From Uloborus plumipes (Eukaryota > Arthropoda > Arachnida > Araneae > Uloboridae), in NCBI GenBank assembly GCA_038373865.1, contig JAXGGA010005595.1, forward strand, positions 1 to 64,000: 64,000 nt of DNA. The letters are read 5' to 3'. The notes beneath the pieces were generated by a model. That model saw only the letters and a list, made by a program, of their open reading frames with translations, was not told the DNA's origin and made no database searches. Both the position numbers and the translations under genes were made by a program. Shown here in pieces: positions 1 to 11,100 of this stretch (position 1 is its first letter; the number at the start of each line of letters is the position of its first letter).

Positions 1-1100
1 TGTTTTGTTTATGTAACTAAGCAATGAAATCATTCCTTTCAGACTCGAAGGTAAAAAAATCAAAGAGTCGGAGTGGGACATTTTAACTCAGAGTTTGCAT
101 TTCTGCCTGTGCTTCAGAGTTCGAATCAGAGTCGGAAACATATTGGGATTCGCAGTCAGTCATTTTTCCCTTCAACTCCGCAGCCCTATATTTCACGCTT
201 TTCTACAAAGTAGAAATAATATGACTTAAGTTACTCTGGCCCAAAGGTACGGAACTGTTTTGATGCGAAGTCACAAAAACACAAGTCCAGTTCTGATGTA
301 ATCACTCATTTACTATTTAATTACGCAAATAATTGTTTAATTGTGCGAAAATAAACCATTAAGGGCTAAAGTATTCATATTTTCTCAATGTTAACAATCA
401 TGTTTTGTAGCCTTATTCATCTATCAGCTTTGTAACTAGTCAACGAAATAATTATTTTCTGTTTTTTTGCTCCCCTGAAAAGTGATGAAAATGGACTTAC
501 GTTACTCTGGTTCTGAGGTACAGGAATATGGTACAATATTTTCTTTGTCCATGTTTCTGTTTATTTATATTTCTCTTGTACTTTTAAAAATAATTTCTAA
601 CGGCATAAAATATTTTTTTTTATGCAACTGAAGTAAACATAGAATTTTAAATATCTAAATGGAAAATGCTGGTAAAATTAAATTATTAACTCCATTTAAG
701 AAATAAAATAGAGTACGCTTAATGGAATACCTGTGTTTCACAAAACAATATTCTAATAAGTGGAATATTTAGTTTTCCAATATAAAAATAATGAATTACA
801 ACGTTTTGGTACATATTACGTGGTACATTCTTCTAACCGATAGTCCAGTGAGCGGACTCGACTGAAGCTACGTTTTTTTTTCTTGTATGACGAAAAAATT
901 TATTTATAACTGTAAGCTTCATGATTGTTGTATTTATTGAAAATGCATACATTGTCTTACCTTAAATCGCAACTCCAAAGAACTATAGGGGGGCTTTGGC
1001 TACTGTTTGCCATAAGAGGTAAAACAAACGCACGCAGTTTTGTTTTTATTGCTTCTAAGCCAAACGAATTAGTGATATTTCATTCTTTTGAAATTCATTA
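1..1100. other. AT-rich sequence, no gene recognised
   Basis: No coding region or mobile-element end could be supported here. The first 200 bases carry several short 'agagtcgga/gattcg' motifs resembling the 'gactccgactccg' motif of the repeat near 32.4 kb, but too short to call homologous. An ORF of 62 codons at 925-1113 overlaps the start of the Helitron and looks fortuitous. Confidence 0.5.
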
Positions 1101-1441
1101 TCTATATATATAAAAGAAAGTCGTGTTAGTTACACTATTTATAACTCAAGAACGGCTGTACTGATATGGCTAAAAATTGGTGGGTAGGTAGCATAGAGCC
1201 AGGAGACGGAAATAGGCTATAAGTTATGTGTCAGTTACATAGATAGAAAAAATGTCTTATTGACTTCGCCTTTTTACGAAGCCTTTTTTGACACCTCCAT
1301 GGCTGAGCGACATAAAGCACACGTTCTGGCAGCTTCCGGAGCGCCGTAAACAGGTTGTAAGTTAGCTTTGCGTTGAGTGTTATTTGACTTTTTTGTGAAA
1401 TAAATTATAAACAAACGCGTTACTTCTCCTGAAATTTATAT

Positions 1442-1634
1442 GTGATAAGCTGTCAGAAACGATTGCTCATTCCGAGGATCCCGCTGATTCCTACCGATAT
1501 GCCGTTTGAATTTAAAAGACTTAAATTTCCTATCCGTCTTGCATTTGTCATGACCATCAACAAATCACAAGGCCAATCCTTAGAAGTTTGTGGTTTGAAT
1601 CTAAAACATCACTGTTTTTCCCATGGTCAATTAT
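1442..1634 (+). pseudogene. Helitron helicase C-terminus, part 1 (broken by Tc1)
   Basis: C-terminal fragment of the Pif1-like helicase domain of the Helitron Rep/Hel protein, which unwinds DNA during rolling-circle transposition. The reading frame shows the typical run [20 protein letters not shown], then [13 protein letters not shown] and FSHGQLY, matching the last conserved helicase motifs of this family. Upstream helicase motifs and the Rep nuclease are absent. The frame is cut within the Tyr codon of SHGQLY by the Tc1 insertion; apparent residues after that point are Tc1 terminal repeat. The sequence resumes at 3061. The ATG at 1442 is only the first in-frame Met of a truncated domain. 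Confidence 0.85.
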
Positions 1635-1635
1635 A

Positions 1636-3058
1636 CACTGCTCGACATTGAAAATGCAACACCAAGAAGGAGTGGTCAGAAATTGATGAAATTTGATAAG
1701 AAGACAGAGACAGCATGGAACAATAAGTGATATTTATTTCAAAATAAATAAGCAAAATTTAGAGCGAGGACGGCGTCGGCTCAGTAGGAAGTAGGACCAC
1801 CGCGGACAGCGATGCACGAAGAAACACGTCTAGGCATGGAGTCAATAAGCCTGCGGATGGTGTCCTGAGGGATGGCACTCCATTCCCTTTCAACCATTTG
1901 CCACAGTTCGTCCTCTGAACGAGGCAGTAGCAGGTTCTGCAAACGGTGTCCAATCACGTCCCACACATGTTCGATTGGTGACAAGTCAGGAGAGTATGGT
2001 GGCCAGGAAAGCATCTGTACACCTTGTAGAGCATGTTGGCTGATTCGAGCACTGTGAGGCCGGGCGTTATCCTGTTGAAAAATTGCATTTGGCAGACCCT
2101 GAAGGTAGGGGATTGCCACCGGCCACAGTACATTATCTACATATCGTTGTGCCGTCATAGTGCCCGAATACTAACTAGAGGTGATACGGAATTGTATGCA
2201 ATAGCGCCCCAAACCATTATGCCACGTTGTCGCGCTGTGGGGCGTTCCACAGTTACTGCCAGATTCGATCTTTCTCCACGTCGACGCTACACACGTATGC
2301 GATGACTATCGCTGGACAAACAGAAGCGGGATTCATCTGAGAACACTACGGTTTGTCATTCTGCCATTCACGTCGCTCTGGTCCGGCATCATTCCAAACG
2401 TTTGAGTCTGTGCTGTGATGTCAATGGCAGTCTTCTTAGCGGGCGCCGGCCGTGATTGCAGGCCGCGTGCAACCAGTCGACGGGAAATGGTTCTGGTCGA
2501 CACAGGAACATCCAGGGTACCTTGCACGTGCTGCAGAATCGACGTACAAGTGACTTGCGGGTCCGCCACAGCTTGTCGGTGAATCCGTCGATCCAAGCGG
2601 TCTGACGTCACTCTGGCTGCACCTGCACCCCTCAATGTGGCTACATTTCCTCTTTCCAACCATCTCTGACACAGCCGATACACAGTGCTTGCATCCATGT
2701 GGGTATCAGCGGCAATTTGACGTATGGACCAATCTCCCCTTCTCTGTCCGATCACCATACCCCTTGTAAAGTCGTCTATATGCTGGAAGTGTCTTCGTTG
2801 AGGACGGCGTGGCATTTCCTCCTATCACACGTATCCTTCGAGACAAAAACCAAATTTCTCCGATAATTAGTCTGGCAGAAAAACCAACATGAACATAGCC
2901 CACTTTTCAACTTCATTCTCTTATATCTTACTTCACGTGCGTCGGAGAGCTGCGCATTTCATATCATTTGCATAACTCAGTGACGTGCGTCTACGGTAAA
3001 ATTTGCATAAATTTCTGACCACTCCTTCTTGGTGTTGCATTTTCAATGTCGAGCAGTG
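1636..3058 (-). mobile_element. Tc1-like element nested in the Helitron
   Basis: A 1423 bp Tc1/mariner element with TA target duplications at 1634-1635 and 3059-3060. Its terminal inverted repeats start CACTGCTCGACATTGAAAAT and are identical for 49 bp (1636-1684 against 3010-3058). Deleting the element plus one TA rejoins the Helitron helicase frame exactly, which fixes both boundaries. The transposase is on the minus strand and is broken, but the perfect ends suggest a recent insertion, mobilised in trans or inactivated afterwards. Confidence 0.93.
1781..2815 (-). pseudogene. Tc1-like transposase, frameshifted and stopped
   Basis: A Tc1-family transposase binds the inverted repeats and moves the element by cut and paste into TA. 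The first part (2815 to about 2445) is open and holds the two helix-turn-helix domains (MPRRPQRRHF, GDWSIRQIAADT, then a paired-like segment ending TISRRLVARGLQ). A frameshift near 2445 moves the frame, in which FSDESRFCL (first catalytic Asp) follows. Four stops interrupt it (2389-2391, 2368-2370, 2356-2358, 2287-2289), all where the family has Trp. A second one-base shift near 2160 restores a frame open to 1781 with FQQDNARPHSA (second Asp) and WPPYSPDLSPIEHVWD (Glu), a DD34E catalytic set. All three acidic residues survive, yet no intact protein can be made. Confidence 0.92.
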
Positions 3059-3060
3059 TA

Positions 3061-3157
3061 TGTGGTATGTTCATGGACCGGAAGACTATCTGCGTTGTTT
3101 GTTTTTGCGCCTGATAATAAAACAAAAAATGTTGTGTATCACAAGGTACTTAAGTGA
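3061..3157 (+). pseudogene. Helitron helicase C-terminus, part 2
   Basis: Continuation of the helicase frame after the Tc1 insertion. It reads VVCSWTGRLSALFVFAPDN and continues to a TGA at 3155-3157. This aligns residue by residue with VACSRVGKPSSLFVLAKDG of the better-kept copy at 46559-46975. The typical SRVGKP arginine has become Trp, so the fragment was probably already decaying when Tc1 arrived. Confidence 0.8.
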
Positions 3158-3312
3158 AGAGCAACCTATGTACTGAAATACAGAAACAATAATGAATGAT
3201 TAATGTAGGTACTTAATTTTTTTTTATTTTCTAATAATAAAAAACTTAATATATTAAAAAATTTGCTTATTTATTGCCTTTTAGGCGGAACAGAGTTCAC
3301 CGGGTCAGCTAG

Positions 3313-4724
3313 TCAATTATAAATACCTATATTTTAACCAAGACTAATATGTTTTGACTCCCAAAACATACACGTGGAATCTACTGTTTCACCTCTGGAA
3401 AGAATTTTGTAAATCCCGCAAGGGGGCGTATTCGAGCTCTGGATTTGCGAATACCAAAATTTAAACTTTAATTTGTGACCCGTATTTGCCATTTAAATGT
3501 AAAAATTGTTTAAAACATTTAAGCATTAATAAAAGACCAGAATAGTACACAGAAAATTTGCATTTAAACCAGTTCTCTTATGACTTTCTTGTTGTGTAGT
3601 GAGCTTTTTGCACTGATGAAGAGTCTCCATCGTAGCCTTAAACCAGCTATACACTGTATTTTCTTGACAATTTGTGCTTTATTTATGTTTGTTTTTCCCT
3701 TTATTCATATTTTAGCATAAAATGTGAATGAAAAATGATAATATGCCGGAACTATATGCTTTAAAGTGGAGGTAAAGCATGTAATTTATTAAAATAATAA
3801 AGGAGATCTCTCGTCTTGACAGAAAAGCGAGCAAGAGAAGTCATTCATAATATACTTATAAACTGCATTTTGTATAAATGACCTTTAATATTATACGTTT
3901 TTATATAAGATGCGATTTCAACTGCTCACAATAAGGAATTGAATTTTCATTACATCACAATTTTTTTTTTTTCAAGTTGAATCTACTAAACTCCTGAACC
4001 ATTTATGTTTTTGAATGCGAGTTGTTACCTCAGTACTCCCCACAATGAGCAGAAGTTCTATTCCAAAACTACGAGAGAATTCCCCCATAGAGATGTCAAA
4101 TACAGGTTCTGTCCCTTTTCACATCTAGAATTGAACATTTACTCTGTGAATTCAACCCCTTTGTTGAAATGCCAACCACTGCATGAAGTATGGGCGTACT
4201 ACAAAGAGCATTGTAGATACAATATTTCACATAAGGACCTTTATGTAGAAGCAAAAGATTGTATATTGGAAACTATATTTTTCTTTGATTTTACAAAAAT
4301 ACAAAATTGTAAATCTTATGACCCCTTTTTTTATCATGTATTGATCTGAAATCGCGGTTGACAGTAAGGTATGAACAGCATCATTGTGTGATAGGGAAAA
4401 ATAAATGAAAAAATTTATGAAAATAAAACTTATATAAGTAACTATATTAGAAAGATAGGTATTTAGGAAAACACTGTCATATGCATCCAAAAACTGAATC
4501 ACTCTACTCGTGGCACTATCACTCCACTAGTAGTAAAGACGAGGTTAGTTAAAAAAATTTTACATGCGGAATAATTACGCAACTTTTAGTTTCTGTAACA
4601 TTAACTAAGCTTCTACACCTTACTTTATTTATTTCAATTCAAAATGCATAAACAATCTTTTTATTGTTAAATTTAAAAAAAAGTCTGATATTTTATTAAG
4701 TATGCATGTTTGTTAAGTAAAGTA
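3313..4724. other. AT-rich sequence with one unassigned 114-codon ORF
   Basis: No mobile-element ends were recognised. An ORF at 4005-4349 (plus strand, starting MFLNASCYLS) is open for 114 codons and contains several Cys and His residues. It shows no domain I know and may be chance or an isolated exon. Confidence 0.35.
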
Positions 4725-5129
4725 CAGAACCTTTTATCCGGGAACCAAAATACCGGGAAACCAGAAAACCGGCAACATTTTGTCGATTTTTCCGCCACTT
4801 TTTAAAATACGCATTTTCAGCAATTTCTAAAAAATGAAGAGCTTTTTTTTTTTCGTTTATCTTTTGAAATACCTAAATGAATATGAACGGTTTCTTTATA
4901 AATACCATATAAGTGGCATATAGCTCAGAAATTTTTAATATTGTAATATCTATAAGCACTTCTGGATCGTTTTCTCTTCAGATTTTAAGATGCGTTACTA
5001 TTTATTATAGTAACTTGGGTTTTATAAACAATTGGCAAATATCGCTTCGTAGCAATTCAGAAAACCGGGAAATTCAGTTATCCGGGATAGCTGTGGTCCC
5101 GAACATCCCGGATAATTGGTTCTCTACTG
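4725..5129. mobile_element. pogo/Tigger-like miniature element
   Basis: A 405 bp element flanked by TA (4723-4724 and 5130-5131). The left end reads CAGAACCTTTTATCCGGGAA; the reversed right end reads CAGTAGAGAACCAATTATCC. Such CAG..AACC..ATCCGG ends are typical of pogo-like elements. An 85-codon ORF inside has no transposase motif. The termini differ at several positions, indicating an old copy. Confidence 0.7.
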
Positions 5130-6011
5130 TACACCAATTAAAACAATTCCATTATTTTATTGACATATAAAAATTGAGACAATAATGATTGGAAGCAAAT
5201 TCAAGTCAGATAAAACCTTAAAAACGTGAGAATCAATCGCAGTGTACAATCTCTTTTCTGTTCATCTAAAATAATAATTAAATACAAATATTAATAATTA
5301 TTAAATACTTTTTTTTTGCTTAAGACAAGACGTTGAACAAAAAATGTATTTTACCTCAGATAAAATCTAAAATGTTTAAACATGTTTTAATCAAATGGTA
5401 CTTAAAATCATTAAGACATGAAAAAAAAAATTGACTACATTAATCTTTAAACTATGTACTGCAATTATAAGAGAAAATATTAATAACGCTTTTTCCAACT
5501 AATCCGGAACATACAAATTGGAAAACTAAATATTGAATTTAAATGTCATCAAACCCTCCTTTTTTCAGTTCCATTAGCGTTTTTTCTTTAGTTCCTTTAG
5601 CGACTGCCAAATGAAATATTTGTTCAATTGAAAGAGTTTTTTTTTGAACCCATTTACTGCTCTACAATAATCGTATCTTGCAGTGGCCTAAAACCGTGCT
5701 TATGTGTGCATTAGAAGCTTTATTCTTTCATTAAAAGTGTTTTTTCCTGAAACTCTTGTAGCTTTTGACTAATTGATTAAGTAGTAAAAAGCATAATGGA
5801 AAACCTAAAGTTATTTCGCAGAATTTTGAGCAAAAGCTGTTTATGCTGATTAGTCAGAACACTTTAGTTTGTCTTAAGTTACAGAAATAGGTGTACTTTG
5901 TGCAAATAAATATGACTTAAAAAGTTGGAAAAAAGATGAGGCAAAGGAAAAAGCTGAATACATATAGGTTTAAAGTTTCCTGCTTTTACAGTTGATATCT
6001 TTACAGTTGAT
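5130..6011. other. AT-rich sequence, nothing recognised
   Basis: About 0.9 kb with long A and T runs, no ORF above 60 codons and no inverted-repeat ends that I could find. Confidence 0.45.
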
Positions 6012-6119
6012 CCCAAGTAGCACACTTCGTTTTTTAAAGGTTGTAAAATGGTTATTAACGTTGTGACAACGGATTAAAAACATTTTTAAAACGTTTAAAC
6101 GTTTTTTGTGCTACCTGGG
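6012..6119. mobile_element. 108 bp palindromic miniature element
   Basis: The ends CCCAAGTAGCACA and TGTGCTACCTGGG are inverted copies of each other with one mismatch. The interior contains AACGTTTAAACGTT, itself a palindrome. It has no coding capacity. The superfamily is not clear because the flanks (GAT and ATG) do not give a firm target duplication. Confidence 0.6.
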
Positions 6120-7396
6120 ATGATACTCGTAATAGCGTTGATGTCATAATAAATATTTAAGAATATAAATAATTAATTAATTAAATCACATCTATAACAT
6201 GCTTGACTTTACATTATTATACCTAACAGTTAGCTAAATGCTGTTCACATACAAAAAGAGGTTATCTAACTAGATAAATGCGAAAACAAATACTACTAAG
6301 TAACGTTTATACTACTAATAATTCAACGCAAGATTTTAAGAAATATATATGCAGAAAAATACTTCTCGTGCAGTAAAATGAAAGAAAACTGTAAAGTGTT
6401 TGGAAAGATTTTCTTTTCCGAAGAAAGTTTAATTGTCTTTAATACACGATAGTTTTGTTCAAATACAAAACTGAAGATTAATTTGTTTTAAGCATACAAT
6501 TATATAGTTTAAAGTAAAAAAATAAGCAAAATGTTTATGCATGCATGATAATGTTTTTTTTTTTTTTTTTTTTGTCAAAGCAGAGAGCACAGTTAATTAA
6601 ATAAGTTATAATAATACATACATAAATGTAAGAAACAATTTTTTTTTTAATTTAGAAGTCAACTGCGTTGCCATAATACGATGCAATACATACATTTCTA
6701 TATTCTTCATAAAATAAATGAAATGAAACAGGAATATAACATTTTGGAGTTTGTAGGGCTTTTCAGACTACAATGATATGTTGGTTACCATGGGACATCC
6801 GTCCCCAAATGGTTTAACCTTTTCAGACTTACCAATCTGTACTTACCAATAATATTATTCATCCACAAGTCAAAGCCATTATCTATTTCCTTCTCAATAC
6901 TTTTAACCCAAAATTCCTTTCTCCAAAATTTACAACGGTAAGCTGTATTTCGGATGCAAAGAAGAAAATTTCTCAGAGAGAGGTATCTGATCTGAAATTA
7001 TGTATAACTCCTCCCATAAGGATGATCAATCACGTTTTATGGAGAAAGGGAGAGAGGATAGCTCTGAATGTTGGCGCTCTCAACGGCCATTTAGACGGCT
7101 ATTACGAGAAAACGATCCTCATTCCTTTCCCTTAGCCCGTGGAGGAGTATAAATTTGAGTTCATGCTTTTTAGGAAACTGGTAGTAAAGTATACTCTGCA
7201 AAATAAAATCCAACTTCATGATTTGTTTTTCTCGAATTTATCTCTATATTCAACAACGGAGATATATTTTTGCTGAAGTTAGCTTTAAAAAAAGCAAAGA
7301 TGCAGGAATTTAAGGGACTGTAAAATGTATGTTAATTTTAAAGGGAAGTGCTGATGGTTGGTAGGGCGATATATATATATATATATATATATATTA
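6120..7396. other. AT-rich sequence with a poly-T run and an AT microsatellite
   Basis: A run of more than 20 T lies near 6554-6573. The stretch 7000-7150 is somewhat richer in G and C but has no long ORF. A short (AT)n tract at 7368-7394 abuts the foldback element. No gene was recognised. Confidence 0.45.
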
Positions 7397-9797
7397 GGGT
7401 GGGCCGAAAAAACACTTTTTTTATTTCGAATTTGTAATAGCGCGGAAAAGTTGCGAATTAGGAAGATAAAAAGAAGGAAAAAAATTTATCGAAATCGGTT
7501 GATATCTTCCGATCGCGCATCAGCCCTAAAGTTTGACAAAAAAATGAAAAAACTTCATTTTTGCGATTTTTTTTTAAATTTTTGAATTTGATGTTTTCGA
7601 AATGTAATAGTGCGGAAAAGTAGCTCATTGTAAGGACAAAAAGAAAGAAAAAAAAATTATCGAAATCCATTGATATCTTCCGATCGCGCGTAAGGCCTAA
7701 AATTTGACAAAATATGAAAAAAACTTCATTTTTGCGATTTTTTTTGAAAAAATTTTGAATGAAATGTTTTCATAATTTTTTCGCGCGGAAAAGTTTATAA
7801 TTATGAAGACAAAAAGAGGGATAAAAAGGAGGGAAAAAATTATCGAAATCGATTAATATCTTCCGGTCGTGCCTAGGGCCTAAACTTTGACAAAATATGA
7901 AAAAACATCATTTTTGCGATTTTGTGTTTAATTTTTTGAATTTGATGTTTTCGTAATGCAATACGTGTAACGTTTGCTAATATATCCTTAAAACATTGTG
8001 TTTTGATCTTGTTTTGGTCAGTTAATATCTTCCGGTTGCGCATTAACCCCAAAATTACCCAAAATAATAATTAAAAAAAAGTTACATTTTTACACGTTTT
8101 TTTTTTTTTTTTTTGATGAATATTGTTTTGTGAAACAACCGTATTATTTTTTGAAACAGACTGACAATAATATAGAAAAACAAACTACCACAGGTTCAGT
8201 CGATATTATTCAGTTGCGAAAAGAAACGTCGCTCGCCTGGCAACGACTCTCTTCCACTCCATCGCCGTCTTCAAAGGAAGGACTACGTCAGCTGTCTGCC
8301 TATATTGTTTTTTCAGTCTACGTTTCTATGTAGTAATCGCAATGTACTATTATTTAGTTTGATCCAGCTGTTTTCATTTTGAAATTCTTATAGTCTTATG
8401 TAATGATGAAGTTTTCTGCTCTGTGTGAACTCGGTGATTTAACGAAAAAGTTATACAATGGACGGGCCAAATAACAAGACAAATATTTGGCTGCCCCACT
8501 TTTGGTACTCCAAAAGAACTGTCATCAAACAAGCGTCCACTGGCAAGGACATCATTAGGTGCCGTACTCAAGGAAGGTTAAATTTGGCACTAGAAATTAA
8601 TAATGGTGTCTTCGCCAGTAGGCAGTTAGGTTGATGGCAGTTCTTTGGAGTGCCAAAAGTGGGGAAGCCAAATATTTGTCTTGTTATTAGAGTATTTGTC
8701 TTGTTATTACATAACTTTTTGTTAAATCACAGAGTCCACACACAGCAGGAAACTATATCATTACAGAAGACTACAAGATCTTCAAAATCAAAACAGCTAG
8801 ATTGAACTCAATAATAGTACACTGCGATTACTACATAGAAGCGCAGACTGAAAAAACAAAAAAGGCAGACAGCTGACATGGTCCTAGGAAGGCGGCGATG
8901 GAGTGGAAAAGAGCCGTAGCCAGGCGAGCGACGTTGCCTGGATTGCTGCCCGACGTCTGCGCATGAGAGTTTCTGAGGCATTTCGCAACTGGATAACATC
9001 GACTGAACCTGTGGTAGTTTATTTTTCTATATTATTGTCAGTCTGTCTCAAAAAATACTACGGTTGTTTCACAAAAAATTATTCATGAAAACCAAAAACG
9101 CGTAAAAATGTAACTTTTAATTATTATTTTGGGTAATTTTGGGGTTAATGCGCAGCCAGAAGATATTAACTGACCAAAACAAAATCAAAGCACAATGGTT
9201 TAAGGCTAGATTAGCAAACGTTACAAACTATTGCATTACGAAAACATCTAATTCAAAAAATTAAACAAAAAATCGCAAAAATGATGTTTTTTTCATATTT
9301 TGTCAAAGTTTAGGCCCTAGGCACGACCGGAAGATATTAATCGATTTCGATAAATTTTTTTCCTCCTGTTTATCCCTGTTTTTGTCTTAATAATTATAAA
9401 CTTTTACGCGCGAAAAAATTATAAAAACATTTCATTCAAAATTTTTTCAAAAAAAATCGCAAAAATGAAGTTTTTTTCATATTTTGTCAAATTTTACGCC
9501 TTATGGCGATCGGAAGATATCAATGGATTTCCATAATTTTTTTTCCTTCTTTTTGTCCTTACAATTAGCTACTTTTCCGCACTATCACATTTCGAAAACA
9601 TCAAATTCAAAAATTTAAAAAAAAATCGCGAAAATGAAGTTTTTTCATTTTTTGTAAAACTTTAGGGCTTATGCGCGATCGGAAGATATCAACCGATTTC
9701 GATAATTTTTCTTTCCTTCTTTTTGTCTTCATAATTCGCAACTTTTCCGCGCTATTACAAATTCGAAATAAAAAAAAAGTGTTTTTTCGGCCAACCC
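7397..9797. mobile_element. 2.4 kb foldback element
   Basis: A very large imperfect palindrome flanked by TA (7395-7396 and 9798-9799). The left end is GGGTGGGCCGAAAAAACACT, and the right end is its inverted form with one change (GGCCAACCC). The arms run inward for about 1.15 kb each (7397-8552 and 8600-9797) around a loop of roughly 50 bp. There is no transposase ORF. The outer part of each arm is a tandem array of a ~175 bp unit; the inner part is single-copy and palindromic. The design recalls Drosophila FB/Galileo foldback elements, but I cannot assign a superfamily from sequence alone. Confidence 0.85.
7450..8060. repeat. ~175 bp tandem repeats in the left foldback arm
   Basis: Four units are marked by GATATCTTCCGATCGCGC and variants at about 7500, 7670, 7855 and 8024. 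Each is followed by TTTGACAAAA.ATGAAAAAA and TTTTTGCGATTTTT. The same four units occur inverted in the right arm with GATCGGAAGATAT variants at about 9155, 9325, 9505 and 9675. Confidence 0.8.
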
Positions 9798-10289
9798 TAA
9801 TATATATGGGTGTGTTTTTGTATTATGCTTGTGCCTGCTTGCTGTATATGTATGTTCCAGTTGAAAAAAATCACTCATTTGTGATTATTTCATCTTTGTA
9901 TTTCTTAGATGAACTTAACAAAAAATTATTTAACCCTTTAAATGCCGCACTATGTTCCAAGTATAAAAAATTGAGTTGCTGCATAAAAATAGGACTCTTA
10001 GGCATCCCTTTAGACAATGCAAAAAAAAATTCTCAAAAAAAAAAAAAAAAAATTATCTACGATTTTGGGCATGTTCCCATTTGGGAACATTGGCATGTTA
10101 CGTTAAGTTTTTTTCCTAAGGCTTCTAATCGATTGCGCTTTACGCTCGCTGTAGTTCTTTTGTATTTATGCATAAAATGCTTGATATAACTGATCATATT
10201 TGACAAATTCATTTCAATTTGAAACGTTAAACATTTCAAAACATTAAAAAAAATAAAATAAAAATACGCACTTTATAAGCAAATATTGT

Positions 10290-10827
10290 CAAAGAAATAT
10301 GTCCTTTTCATCAAAGTCCAGTTGTTCTCCTTTCTGCATTGCATATAGCTCTGTCATTTTCGATAAATGACCCAAATATTCAATTGGTAAAAATTTGTGG
10401 AAAATTTCAACCGGCAATAAATTTGCCAATTCTGGAAATGACTCAGAGTTTTTTATGAGTTTTCTTTTCTATAGTTTTATCAAAAGATACATTTTTTCTC
10501 CAGTTAATTCCTTTTTTAGATGATTTCCTCTTTCTCTTGGATTTTGGAGAAGCTTCCGAGGTAGATGGGGTATCAATAATCGTCTCGTTCATCCAATACA
10601 TCGTTTGGCGATTTGAGGGTGAATACTTCTATTTGTCCGCAAACATCAGCAGGAACAACCTTATCAAATTCATTGGCATTAACATCTTCATCTGTTATTG
10701 CCCCGGTCTCATCTGGTGGTAATTGGAAAATGTATACTACAGAATCTGCTGATTCATCTGAGTCTGATAGGGCTTGAAAATATTCAATAGCTTCTTGCAA
10801 AGTTAAAAACTTTTCTCTGGAACTCAT
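10290..10827 (-). pseudogene. piggyBac transposase N-terminus, truncated
   Basis: piggyBac-type transposases cut and paste at TTAA. Translation from the Met at 10827 (MSSREKFLTLQEAIEYFQAL) gives an acidic N-terminal region with QLPPDETGAITDEDVNANEF, the Pro-rich acidic stretch typical of the family. I prefer this Met because residues upstream do not look like the family. The frame ends at 10573. Two frameshifts later, a basic stretch and the family's signature PVEIFHKFLPIEYLGHLSK followed by MTELYAMQKG appear (about 10440-10300), then nothing. The DDD catalytic domain and Cys-rich C-terminus are missing, so the product would be inactive. Confidence 0.85.
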
Positions 10828-10930
10828 TCTTTGCACGACTTCTAACAACACTGTCGCGATCACTTCTAGCGAAACAGAAAGCGAACTCTCCACAATGAGG
10901 GAGAAAAAGAGTAAAAACATTGATTGGGGT

Positions 10931-11100
10931 CAGGCCCGTCATTTAGGGGGGCAGGGGGGGGGTCAATTGCCCCCCCCCCCGATTTTGGGCAATCAATGTA
11001 TTGGCATATCAGTGGGCGGGGTTTTTGCCTCTTTTTGGTAAATTTTACATTGTGTATGCACCCTTTGCTCCCCCCTAGAAAATTCGAAATGACGTCCCTG
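10931..11100. mobile_element. hAT-like miniature element, copy 1
   Basis: A 170 bp element with ends CAGGCCCGTCATTT and AAATGACGTCCCTG, inverted copies with two mismatches. It is flanked by ATTGGGGT (10923-10930) and ATTGGGGG (11101-11108), an 8 bp target duplication with one change, as expected for hAT elements. The interior has long G and C runs. It has no coding capacity. Confidence 0.82.

Larger units (their letters stand above)
1101..3312 (+). mobile_element. Short Helitron with both ends, interrupted by a Tc1 element
   Basis: Helitrons are rolling-circle DNA transposons that insert between A and T, start with TC and end with CTRR. Here the 5' end reads TCTATATATATAAAAG after a host A at 1100, and the 3' end reads CGGGTCAGCTAG before a host T at 3313, so the A/T target is visible. 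Without the nested Tc1 element (1636-3058 plus one duplicated TA) the Helitron is about 0.8 kb. It carries only the last ~95 codons of the Rep/helicase protein followed by a short 3' tail. The hairpin expected just before CTAG is weak here. It is not autonomous. Confidence 0.85.

Noticed and set aside
9671..10189. 172-codon plus-strand ORF
   Set aside because: It begins inside the foldback arm and crosses into the piggyBac end; low-complexity Lys and Phe runs, no domain.
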